A DNA stretch of 7,159 nt from an uncultured Porphyromonadaceae bacterium (GTDB lineage Bacteria > Bacteroidota > Bacteroidia > Bacteroidales > Muribaculaceae), in NCBI GenBank assembly GCA_900548705.1, contig URLF01000107.1:1-7159 (forward strand), given 5' to 3'. A program made the translations under genes and the position numbers. Positions 1-6,025 of the stretch are shown here, in pieces (position 1 is the first letter of the stretch; each line of letters starts with the position of its first letter). A model generated the notes under the pieces. The model was given only the letters and a program-made list of their open reading frames with translations, made no database searches and was not told the DNA's origin.

Positions 1-209
1 TCTCGCAGATTACACAGATTACGCAGATTGCCATCCGGCAGGAATCCATGGAATCAATTTTAATCTGTGGAATCCGATGAGCGCAGCGAATCAAATCTGT
101 GTTATCTGTGTAATCCGTGTAATCTGTGAGAGCCTCCGGAGCGTAGCGACCCCCAATCCGCGGGGCTACCGCCCGGATGGCCTCTGCGTAATCCGCGTAA
201 TCTGCGAGA
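1..209. repeat. Large imperfect inverted repeat, possible MITE-like element
   Basis: The reverse complement of bases 1-39 matches bases 171-209 at roughly nine positions in ten, allowing one-base gaps. Both arms read from an end TAATCTGCGAGA inward through 9-bp units to a CCGGATGG block. The arms enclose about 131 bp, inside which 103-131 is a further copy of the outer part of the arm (25 of 29 bases match the reverse complement of 1-29). The interior also has a small hairpin (gtagc at 143-147 with gctac at 165-169) and two copies of GAGCGYAGCGA (79-89 and 139-149). No transposase or convincing reading frame is present. The left arm starts at the first base of the window, so the element may extend further left. 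It could be a non-autonomous mobile element, a dispersed intergenic repeat or a structured RNA. Confidence 0.6.
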
Positions 210-282
210 CTTTATTTCACGAGACTTTACTCTATAAAATCTGCGGGAAATCTGTGTATCTGCGGAATCTGCGTGAGACTTT
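94..282 (+). repeat. Clusters of 9-bp periodic units (AATCTGYGT)
   Basis: Three clusters of a 9-bp unit close to AATCTGTGT/AATCTGCGT run in the forward direction: 94-129 (four consecutive units), about 182-207, and about 238-274. Bases 5-30 hold the same unit in reverse orientation. The second and third clusters end in GAGACTTT (206-213 and 275-282), and a further GAGACTTT lies at 221-228; the first cluster ends in GAGAG. Because the period is a multiple of three, translation gives an artificial Ile-Cys-Val peptide, which explains the open frame here. Similar degenerate AATCTGTGT strings are, as I recall, scattered between genes in various bacteria; their function is unknown to me. Confidence 0.7.
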
Positions 283-310
283 TTTAAGACAACAAGGGTT
301 GTGTTGGCGC

Positions 311-330
311 GGACGCGCCGCGGCGCGTCC
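311..330. repeat. Perfect 20-bp GC-rich palindrome (REP-like)
   Basis: The sequence GGACGCGCCG / CGGCGCGTCC is its own reverse complement over all 20 bases. Read on the minus strand it is preceded by TTGTAG. It looks like a dispersed extragenic palindrome and not a terminator, since no T-run follows on either strand. A hairpin of similar composition and with a similar GTAG flank lies at 614-628. Confidence 0.65.
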
Positions 331-334
331 CTAC

Positions 335-406
335 AAGAGGGGATATCCGCCAAAAGAGGGATATCCGTCAAAAGAGAGGTATCGGTCAGGAAGGAGCATC
401 GGCCTG
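335..406 (+). repeat. 18-bp tandem repeat, four degrading copies
   Basis: Four consecutive 18-bp units lie at 335-352, 353-370, 371-388 and 389-406. The first two are close to AAGAGGGATATCCGYCA and both contain the palindrome GGATATCC (341-348 and 359-366). The third differs at a few bases and the fourth is the most diverged. They directly follow the 20-bp palindrome. The unit is a multiple of three, so all frames stay open across it; I see no evidence that it is translated. Confidence 0.75.
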
Positions 407-555
407 AGAAACGCCAGCTTTTTTCATAAGAACCGGCATAATCGCCACGCGGTTGCAAAATGCCAGCAAAACAACCACGGAACAAGACAAAATGAGCACC
501 TAAAGGCGATACAACCGACAAAAATCCAAAAAGTTGTTAAATGCATTTAAAAAAG
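407..555. other. Gene-free intergenic stretch with no recognised element
   Basis: After the tandem repeats this stretch becomes progressively AT-rich. I find no convincing coding frame, RNA gene or strong hairpin in it. The long open frames crossing it on both strands are produced by the repeats further left and do not look like proteins. Confidence 0.5.
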
Positions 556-587
556 TTTTTATTCTTTGCCTGAATTATGTAGTTTTG
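556..587 (+). promoter_or_regulatory. Putative Bacteroidota promoter for the secreted-protein pair
   Basis: TAGTTTTG at 580-587 is an exact match to the TAnnTTTG -7 element of Bacteroidota. The -33 element is weak: TTTT at 556-559 instead of TTTG, with 20 bp between. Transcription would begin near 594 and leave a leader of about 113 bases before the start codon at 707. Confidence 0.5.
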
Positions 588-613
588 TGGCGTAAACGGC
601 CAAGGGATGTAGA

Positions 614-628
614 CAGGCGCCGCGCCTG
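614..628. repeat. Short GC-rich hairpin in the leader
   Basis: CAGGCGC at 614-620 pairs with GCGCCTG at 622-628 around a single central base (in practice a six-pair stem with a three-base loop). It would lie in the leader of the secreted-protein operon if the upstream promoter is real. Its flank (tgtaga) and composition resemble those of the palindrome at 311-330 read on the minus strand, so it may be a diverged member of the same extragenic family and not a dedicated regulator. Confidence 0.45.
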
Positions 629-706
629 ACCGTTTGTTCTCGATACCAATCAATCCAATCAACTCTATTCATTACGGTGCCTGCAATTAAATTATTCACA
701 CTAAAT

Positions 707-1177
707 ATGAAGAGATTCTACTCAGCTCTCATGCTCTTCATTGCCATTGGTTTGTGTTCCTGGGCACAGACCTACAAGTCAGTGGCAGTCAATCTCACAG
801 ACGGCACCAAGACAGAAGTGAACCTGACAGATGACCTGACGGCAATGTTCGACGAGGAAAACCTTGTGATCACCGGCGGTGACCAGGACATCTCAGTACC
901 CCGTTCACAAATCCAGTCATTCACATTCTCAGAGCATGGGAAATCAGGTGTTGACAACGTCAGCGTTGACGCGTCCACACCTACGCTGGTCGATGGCAGC
1001 ATGGTCTTCTCCGCCCTTCCGGAAGGCTCGGTTGTGGCAGTGTTCGCTCCCAACGGCGCACTCCTGAACAAGGTGACCGTCAGCGGGGCTTACACCCTCG
1101 ACCTGTCCGCCCTCCCCTCGGGGACAGTATTGGTGAATGTCAACGGAGTCGCTTACAAAATTGCCGTAAAGAGATGA
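707..1177 (+). CDS. Small secreted protein with type IX-like C-terminal domain
   Basis: A 156-residue protein of unknown function. Residues 1-20 form a signal peptide (MKR, a hydrophobic stretch, then S-W-A before Q21, fitting signal peptidase I). Residues 21-75 form a beta-rich domain ending in a pattern (NLVITGGDQDISVP then IQSFTF) that resembles N-terminal domains I know from Bacteroidales surface proteins. A Ser/Gly linker follows, and residues 91-156 resemble the type A sorting domain of the type IX secretion system: VFSALPEGS, AVFAPNGALL, GAYTLDLSALPSG, VNVNG, then a basic end K-I-A-V-K-R. The ATG at 707 is chosen over an in-frame GTG at 677 because it puts the signal peptide at the N-terminus. 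The stop codon overlaps the next gene's ATG (ATGA), so the pair is an operon and probably translationally coupled. Whether the tail is functional depends on the host having type IX machinery. Confidence 0.8.
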   Translation: MKRFYSALMLFIAIGLCSWAQTYKSVAVNLTDGTKTEVNLTDDLTAMFDEENLVITGGDQDISVPRSQIQSFTFSEHGKSGVDNVSVDASTPTLVDGSMVFSALPEGSVVAVFAPNGALLNKVTVSGAYTLDLSALPSGTVLVNVNGVAYKIAVKR

Positions 1178-4104
1178 AAAAGAAACTTATGACCGCAGGC
1201 GCAGCTTGCGCCGCCGCCCTCGCACTTTTCGCTGCGAGCGACCGTATCGACATTTTCAACAATGCCGGCCAGTTCATCTCAATCATGGTCGATGACATCC
1301 AGGAAATCACCTTAGGGGAGAAGACCGCCGACCAGGATGGCTACACCACCGTCAACGTCTCCACCACCTACGGCACCAAGACCCGCGATATCGCGACTTT
1401 CGGCGACATCCTCTACACACCCGTCGACTGGGACAAGGCCCATGAAATCGCTCTGGCAGATGCCCCCAACGCGCGTGTCGTGTTATATGACTGTCGCAAC
1501 AACACCGATTATTACGGCGAGGCCCAGATCGACCCCACCAAACCGGCCGACTGGCACGGATGTCCTCCCGACCAGAATCCCCACTTCCTCATCGATACCG
1601 ACAAGGGATTCGCCTCGGAATTCGCCGTCAAAGGTCTTTATACCGGCAACGTCTACACCGACAACCCCAACTTCATCTTCTGGAGCACCGGGGACACCAA
1701 CCTTCTCGGCCTTGACACATATTCGTTTAATATGCCTTTCGAACCTGTCGAGATAAGCGTCTCCTCCGTGGAGCTTGAGACATACCTCGGCAAGGAGTTC
1801 CTCGGCACATACACAGGCTTCATCATGTCGCCCGGTGAGAACCGCATCGTCCACAAGATGCCGGCGACCCTCACCGCAGAGTTCCGCTACAACGGCACCT
1901 ATGTGATGAAGAGCACCGACGAGCACAACTTCGATTTCCTCGACCTTTTTGACTGGGATGAGGAGAAGAACACCTTCGCCTATGTGCCTTACACAGGCCG
2001 TCCCCTCAACGAGGTAGACCTTGAAGTCAAGACCGGCGTGACCGGCAGCTTTGTCGACGGCGGCCTGCTTTTCGCGCAGTTCCATGACCTGCTGTCTGAC
2101 AAACCCGAGAACACCGTCCATTACTTCGCCGCCAAAGGTGAATATGAGTTCTCAATCGCCTCGGCTGACTCTTACAACAACCGCATACTGATTCAGGCCA
2201 TGCCGGTAGGGGAAGGTACTCCTCGCTATTTCTATTCCGAATTCAACGGCACACCCGTCGAGGTGGCGATGGAGTTCACCTACGGCAGCAACATCGGCGA
2301 GGACTGTACGGCATTCGCCTCAGTCGACGGCGAGAAGCTCTTCAAGTATGATTACAAAGGCCCGGGTTATGACCCCGTCTTCACTTTCCGTGGGGCTGAA
2401 TATGGCACATATACCGGTTCGGGCGACGACCTCTGGCTCGACGGCTTCGGCTCATGCACCCTTGGCGACGCTACCGGCAAATACACCATCACCGGAGGCC
2501 TGGCAACCGTGACCATCGGCGATGAGACACGCCTGTTTGTAATCGACCGCGATGCCCGCACCTATTCCGAAATGACCGCAGACACTTGGGACGGCGAGTC
2601 GCAGTACACCAAGGAAGATGCAGTCGGTGCCTTCGGCAACGAGGAGGAGAGCCCCGCGAACTACATGTGTATCGACTTCGACAAGAACTTCTCTGGAGCC
2701 GATGAGCCGGGTACCGCCAGCGTGCGCTTCAATGTGGTGCGCAACGACGGCTTCGGTGGTGGAGCCAGCGAAATGGTGGCAAGCTCCGGACGTTACATCT
2801 ATAATGCAGCGTCAAAGACCATCGTCATCACCAACGTCTACATGGGCACCTCCGCCACAACCTCAGGCCGACGCAACCTCGTGCTGAAAGTCTCCGACGA
2901 CCTCCTTTCAATGTGGATTGACGACTCTGCTGAAGACCGCATCTATGGTTCAGGCCGCAACGGGTCTTACCTCCTGACCGGAACAGTGAACACCCTGACC
3001 GCGCCTGCTCCCGTCATCGATGTTGAGCTTGCGGCGAAGTACACCGGTACCCCGAACTTCGACCTCTTTGGCTCCCCGACACCAACCCAGACCACACTGA
3101 CGTTCAACACTGACAACCAGACCGCCCATCTGAGCGTGATAGCGATGAATAACTCCCTGTTCGACTGCGATGTGCAGTATTCCGTCGCAGGCAACACCGT
3201 CACTCTTCACGATGTCCGCACATATCCCGACGGAAGGAACTATGTGCTCGCCGACCTGGTGTTTGTGGCCGGAGAGGATGGCAACCTGACTTCCGGGCAG
3301 ATCCTCCCGGGAGCAATCAACGGTAACGCCTACAATGTGGACTTCTCATCCGCGCCCCTCGTTCCGGAAGTAGCCCCCGTAGAGCTTGCGGCGAAGTACA
3401 CCGGTACTCCGACATTCGACCTCTTCGGCTCCCCGACGCCCACCCAGACCACTCTGACATTCAACGCAGACACCCAGACAGCCCATCTGAGCGTGATAGC
3501 GATGAACAACCCCCTGTTTAACTGCGACGTGCAGTATTCGGTCGAAGGCAACACCGTCACTCTTCAGGATGTCCCCACCTATCCCGACGGAAGAAATCGG
3601 GTACTCGCAGACCTGGTGTTTGTGGCCGGAGAGGATGGCAACCTGACTTCCGGGCAGACCCTCCCGGGAGCAATCAACGGTAACGCCTACAATGTGGATT
3701 TCTCATCCGCACCACTCGTTCCGGAAGGAGCAGTGACCACCGTGGAACTTGCGCCCAAGTACACCGGCACCCCGAATATGATCGCTTTCGGCAACACCAT
3801 GGGCACAGAGACCACTCTGACATTCAACGCAGACAATCAGACCGCCCATCTGAGTGTGGTCGGCCTCGGCTCATCCCTGTTTGACTGCGACGTCCAGTAT
3901 TCTCTCGAAGGCACTACCGTCACCCTTCACGATGTTCCCACCTACCCCAACAACAACGGATACATTTCAGTACCCGCAGACCTGTTGTATGTGGTCGGAG
4001 AGGATGGCAACCTGACTTCCGAGCAGACCCTCACAGGAGCGACGCGCACCGGCAATTGCATCGATGTTGACTTCTCCTCCGCTCCTCTGACTCCCGCTGA
4101 ATAA
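1174..4104 (+). CDS. Large secreted beta-rich protein with three C-terminal tandem repeats
   Basis: A 976-residue protein that I cannot assign to a named family. Residues 1-21 look like a signal peptide (MKKK then an Ala/Leu-rich stretch, cleaved near FAAS). Residues 22-50 (DRIDIFNN to DDIQEITL) recall the short N-terminal domain of many Bacteroidales surface proteins. Residues 85-200 are an unrecognised segment with several Cys and many aromatics. From about 200 to 600, divergent beta modules carry GTYTG motifs (211-215 and 411-415) and LWLDGFG (420-426). Residues 617-735, 736-856 and 857-976 are three close repeats. No hydrolase signature, late membrane span or C-terminal sorting domain is visible. 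The start overlaps the upstream stop by four bases, and KKK at residues 2-4 supports this ATG over Met6. Secretion or surface exposure is inferred from the signal peptide; function is unknown. Confidence 0.85.
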   Translation: MKKKLMTAGAACAAALALFAASDRIDIFNNAGQFISIMVDDIQEITLGEKTADQDGYTTVNVSTTYGTKTRDIATFGDILYTPVDWDKAHEIALADAPNARVVLYDCRNNTDYYGEAQIDPTKPADWHGCPPDQNPHFLIDTDKGFASEFAVKGLYTGNVYTDNPNFIFWSTGDTNLLGLDTYSFNMPFEPVEISVSSVELETYLGKEFLGTYTGFIMSPGENRIVHKMPATLTAEFRYNGTYVMKSTDEHNFDFLDLFDWDEEKNTFAYVPYTGRPLNEVDLEVKTGVTGSFVDGGLLFAQFHDLLSDKPENTVHYFAAKGEYEFSIASADSYNNRILIQAMPVGEGTPRYFYSEFNGTPVEVAMEFTYGSNIGEDCTAFASVDGEKLFKYDYKGPGYDPVFTFRGAEYGTYTGSGDDLWLDGFGSCTLGDATGKYTITGGLATVTIGDETRLFVIDRDARTYSEMTADTWDGESQYTKEDAVGAFGNEEESPANYMCIDFDKNFSGADEPGTASVRFNVVRNDGFGGGASEMVASSGRYIYNAASKTIVITNVYMGTSATTSGRRNLVLKVSDDLLSMWIDDSAEDRIYGSGRNGSYLLTGTVNTLTAPAPVIDVELAAKYTGTPNFDLFGSPTPTQTTLTFNTDNQTAHLSVIAMNNSLFDCDVQYSVAGNTVTLHDVRTYPDGRNYVLADLVFVAGEDGNLTSGQILPGAINGNAYNVDFSSAPLVPEVAPVELAAKYTGTPTFDLFGSPTPTQTTLTFNADTQTAHLSVIAMNNPLFNCDVQYSVEGNTVTLQDVPTYPDGRNRVLADLVFVAGEDGNLTSGQTLPGAINGNAYNVDFSSAPLVPEGAVTTVELAPKYTGTPNMIAFGNTMGTETTLTFNADNQTAHLSVVGLGSSLFDCDVQYSLEGTTVTLHDVPTYPNNNGYISVPADLLYVVGEDGNLTSEQTLTGATRTGNCIDVDFSSAPLTPAE
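3022..4101 (+). repeat. Three tandem in-frame repeats of about 360 bp
   Basis: Copies begin at 3022, 3379 and 3742 (spacing 357 and 363 bp) and encode 119-121 residues each. Each copy runs from VELA.KYTGTP through TTLTFN, QTAHLSV, CDVQYS, TVTL.DV and GEDGNLTS to VDFSSAPL.P. The first two are nearly identical in DNA over long stretches: 3253-3340 and 3610-3697 differ at one base that I can see. The third has diverged more. Between copies 2 and 3 the linker is slightly longer (GAVTT). The pattern indicates duplication, with copies 1 and 2 separating most recently or being homogenised by recombination. Confidence 0.9.
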
Positions 4105-4125
4105 TCCGGGAATCTGAACAAACAT

Positions 4126-4172
4126 AATTCGACCCCGTCCGGGAGCCTGAGGCTTCGGGACGGGGTCGAGTT
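4126..4172. terminator. Strong hairpin terminator between convergent genes
   Basis: Twelve bases at 4129-4140 (TCGACCCCGTCC) pair perfectly with 4158-4169. The stem continues inward with one mismatch to AGCC/GGCT around a TGA loop, and outward by a wobble and two A-T pairs. It lies 24 bp after the stop of the plus-strand gene and 29 bp after the end of panB on the other strand. The flanks are short T-rich tracts on both strands (gtttatt rightwards, attatgttt on the minus strand), so it can serve both directions. Confidence 0.85.
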
Positions 4173-4198
4173 TATTAGAACTGTATGTAATCCGGTCG

Positions 4199-5020
4199 TC
4201 AGTAAGACTCCTCGGGAGAGGGGAAGCTGACAGCCTTCACATCTGAGATGTAGGTGGTCAGGGCATCGTTGATGGAGGTGCCGAGGTCGGCATACAGGCG
4301 GAGGAACTTGGGCTTGAATCCCTTGTTCATTCCGAGCATATCGTTGACGACCAGCACCTGGCCGTCAACGCCACTACCCGCGCCGATTCCGATTACAGGG
4401 ATGGAGATAGATTCGGCGACCTTGCGGGCAAGGTCGGAGGGGATTTTCTCCAGCACCAAGGCGAAGCAGCCGATTTCCTCAAGCATCTTGGCGTCGGCCA
4501 GCAGACGTTCGGCCTCGGAGTCCTCCTTGGCACGGATGCCGTAGCCTCCGAACTTGTTGACGCTCTGGGGGGTCAGGCCGAGATGTCCCATAACGGGGAT
4601 GCCTGCGGAGAGTATCTTCTCAATCGACTCACGGATTTCCGCTCCACCTTCGAGCTTGAGGGCCTCGCAACCTGACTCCTTCATCAGGCGGACGGCGTTA
4701 TGGAGGGCGGCGTTGGAGTCTCCCTGATAGTAGCCGAAAGGCATATCGGCCACGACGAGGGCGCGGTCGGTGCCGCGCACCACACACCGGGCGTGGTAAA
4801 TCATCTCCTCCAGGGTCATAGGCAGGGTGGTCATGTTTCCGGCCATAACATTGGTGGCAGAGTCGCCGACAAGGATGACATCCATCCCGGAAGCATCGAC
4901 AAGACGCGCCATGGAATAGTCATAGGCGGTCAGCATGGCGATTTTCTCCCCGGCGGCTTTCATCTTGCGAAGGGTCGCCGTGGTCACTTTCTTAGGTTTG
5001 TCTATTGTGTTCGTTGACAT
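4199..5020 (-). CDS. panB: 3-methyl-2-oxobutanoate hydroxymethyltransferase (ketopantoate synthesis)
   Basis: PanB transfers a one-carbon unit from 5,10-methylenetetrahydrofolate to 3-methyl-2-oxobutanoate, making 2-dehydropantoate in the cytoplasmic pathway to pantothenate and coenzyme A. The 273-residue length is normal for the family. Conserved blocks appear in order: TAYDY (31-35), LVGDS (50-54), TLPMTLEEM (65-73), ADMPF (91-95), KLEGG (122-126), GHLGLTPQSVN (145-155), FGGY (157-160), LEKIP (190-194) and IPVIGIGAG. By comparison with the E. coli enzyme, D53, D92 and E124 are the metal ligands and E191 the catalytic acid; all are present. The start at MSTNTID is chosen over a longer in-frame start at 5089 because the extra 23 codons translate a hairpin and an AAAAGAG ribosome-binding-like sequence sits just before this ATG. 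It lies 92 bp after the TPR gene on the same strand, probably in one transcript. Confidence 0.97.
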   Translation of the reverse strand: MSTNTIDKPKKVTTATLRKMKAAGEKIAMLTAYDYSMARLVDASGMDVILVGDSATNVMAGNMTTLPMTLEEMIYHARCVVRGTDRALVVADMPFGYYQGDSNAALHNAVRLMKESGCEALKLEGGAEIRESIEKILSAGIPVMGHLGLTPQSVNKFGGYGIRAKEDSEAERLLADAKMLEEIGCFALVLEKIPSDLARKVAESISIPVIGIGAGSGVDGQVLVVNDMLGMNKGFKPKFLRLYADLGTSINDALTTYISDVKAVSFPSPEESY

Positions 5021-5046
5021 CTCTTTTCTGTTTTCATTATACAAAC

Positions 5047-5088
5047 TGAAAGGCCGTCCATCCCCGTGGCGGGGAGGGAGGCCTTTCA
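5047..5088 (-). terminator. Hairpin between the TPR gene and panB
   Basis: TGAAAGGCC at 5047-5055 pairs perfectly with GGCCTTTCA at 5080-5088, and an inner stem TCCCCG/CGGGGA caps it around a three-base loop, separated by a small internal loop. On the minus strand it lies 24 bp after the TPR stop and is followed by gtttgtataatg, which is a poor T-tract. It could be a partial terminator, an mRNA processing or stabilising element, or an intergenic repeat. No good promoter for panB follows it (the best is TCAGTTTG, with no -33 partner), so read-through is likely. Confidence 0.55.
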
Positions 5089-5112
5089 CGATATTTTCCT
5101 TTAAGGTTGGTC

Positions 5113-5796
5113 TTATTTGGCTTCAGACTGAAGTTTGGCGCGGTCGAGGAGCTTCTCTACGTCGATATTGTTGGCCGAGCCGTAGGTGGGATACTTGGTC
5201 AGCACCTCCTGATACATGGCAGCCTCGTCGGCGTGGTTGCCGAGGGCGGCGTATACGCGGGCGAGCTTGAGCATGAAGTAGGGAGTGTAGGCGGGGTTGT
5301 CATCGCTCTGGCTGATGGCATCCTTGTAGCACTTTACCGCGTCCTGGAGCTTGTCGAGGTTGACGTAGCAGTCACCCTTGAGGGAGTATGCGGCCGAACC
5401 GATGATTGACTCCTTGGCGGAGTATTTCGACAGGTAGTCGAGAGCCTTCTGGTAGTCACCCTTCTGGTAAAGGAGGATGGCGCTCTGGAGGGCGGCGCGG
5501 TTGGCGGCGTCGTAACCGTATTCGTCAGCGACATTCATATACTGGGCGAGAGCCACTGAGTCGTTGCCCTGGGCCAGGGTGAGGTCGGCGGTGCCGATGG
5601 CGTCGTTTGCCTTGTTGATGCCGGGGCCACGGAAGAAGTAGACGTAGGCGAGGATGATGACCACCACGGCCACCACCACGAGCGAGATGATGGTGATGAT
5701 TTTCTTGTTGTCCTGTACCTTGGTTGTCATCGCGGTCAGGGAGTCATTGAGGTTCTCCAGCCCTGACTCGGTCGTTTCGGTTTTCTTTGTAGACAT
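5113..5796 (-). CDS. Membrane-anchored tetratricopeptide-repeat protein
   Basis: A 227-residue protein with a polar N-terminal tail (1-30), one membrane span (about 33-55, very rich in Val and Ile, after N-K-K) and a helical C-terminal domain with TPR-type helix pairs. The clearest repeat is about 132-160 (SAAYSLKGDCYVNLDKLQDAVKCYKDAI); others lie around 95-125 (YQKGDYQKALDYLSKY) and 170-205 (LARVYAALGNHADEAAMYQEVL). The layout suggests anchoring in the inner membrane with the TPR domain outside the cytoplasm, as in YfgM-like proteins. TPR domains mediate protein-protein contacts; the partner is not evident. In Bacteroides, as I recall, a similar TPR gene sits next to the lumazine synthase gene; here it precedes panB. 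The ATG at 5796 is the natural start, with a promoter about 70 bases upstream. Confidence 0.85.
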   Translation of the reverse strand: MSTKKTETTESGLENLNDSLTAMTTKVQDNKKIITIISLVVVAVVVIILAYVYFFRGPGINKANDAIGTADLTLAQGNDSVALAQYMNVADEYGYDAANRAALQSAILLYQKGDYQKALDYLSKYSAKESIIGSAAYSLKGDCYVNLDKLQDAVKCYKDAISQSDDNPAYTPYFMLKLARVYAALGNHADEAAMYQEVLTKYPTYGSANNIDVEKLLDRAKLQSEAK

Positions 5797-5833
5797 GGAT
5801 TATGATGTTTTTGTTTTTTCACGGGAAGAAAGC

Positions 5834-5859
5834 CACGTCGCCACGGGGCACACGTCGCC
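5834..5859. repeat. Pair of 9-bp direct repeats in the TPR gene leader
   Basis: CACGTCGCC occurs at 5834-5842 and again at 5851-5859, 17 bp apart. Both lie between the inferred start of transcription and the start codon of the minus-strand TPR gene. They could be a protein-binding pair or chance; nothing else supports a role. Confidence 0.35.
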
Positions 5860-5868
5860 TTTGAAGCG

Positions 5869-5900
5869 CAAAATTAAGCAATTAGCGGCAAACAGCCAAA
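5869..5900 (-). promoter_or_regulatory. Putative promoter for the TPR-panB operon
   Basis: On the minus strand TAATTTTG (5869-5876) matches the TAnnTTTG element exactly and TTTG (5897-5900) lies 20 bp upstream, the expected spacing for Bacteroidota housekeeping promoters. Transcription would start near 5862 and give a leader of about 66 bases. A second TTTG at 5889-5892 is too close to serve. Confidence 0.7.
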
Positions 5901-5913
5901 AAAATCATCCCCA

Positions 5914-5948
5914 TTTCGGTTTTTTTTCATAATTTAGCGTTATCTTTA
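5914..5948 (+). promoter_or_regulatory. Possible promoter for the cytidine deaminase gene
   Basis: TATCTTTA at 5941-5948 matches the TAnnTTTG element at seven of eight bases. The upstream element is poor (TTTC at 5914-5917, spacing 23). Transcription would start near 5955, about 70 bases before the ATG. This is the only plausible site between the divergent genes on the plus strand, and it is weaker than the opposite-facing one. Confidence 0.4.
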
Positions 5949-6025
5949 CGGGAAGGTTCGCCATCCCGCGTCACTTTCCTGCGGCACACGCCGCGACTAC
6001 ATGTCACCCATCCAACCAAGCAACC

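Noticed and set aside
335..406. 18-bp units as a possible CRISPR array
   Set aside because: The units are directly adjacent with no spacers, too short and degenerate, and no cas gene is present.
77..550. Long open frame of 157 codons through the left repeat region (and a 139-codon one on the other strand, 102-521)
   Set aside because: The frames stay open because the repeats have periods of 9 and 18 bp. The product is Ile-Cys-Val and Lys/Gly/Tyr repeats with no signal, domain or start context, so neither is a credible gene.
677..706. Upstream GTG start for the small secreted protein
   Set aside because: It would put ten residues in front of a well-formed signal peptide beginning with MKRF at 707.
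755..757. Cys17 of the small secreted protein as a lipoprotein cysteine
   Set aside because: The residue before it is Leu, where a lipobox needs Gly, Ala or Ser, whereas S-W-A before Gln21 fits signal peptidase I.
1207..1209. Cys12 of the large secreted protein as a lipoprotein cysteine
   Set aside because: It lies too early in the hydrophobic stretch and lacks a Leu-type residue three positions before it, so no proper lipobox exists.
1483..2121. Minus-strand open frame of 212 codons inside the large secreted-protein gene
   Set aside because: It is opposite a strongly supported coding frame, has a Val/Gly-rich composition without domains, and reflects the GC-rich codon usage of the real gene.
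5021..5089. Longer N-terminus for PanB starting at 5089
   Set aside because: The additional 23 codons translate the intergenic hairpin, and PanB proteins normally begin close to the MSTNTID start.
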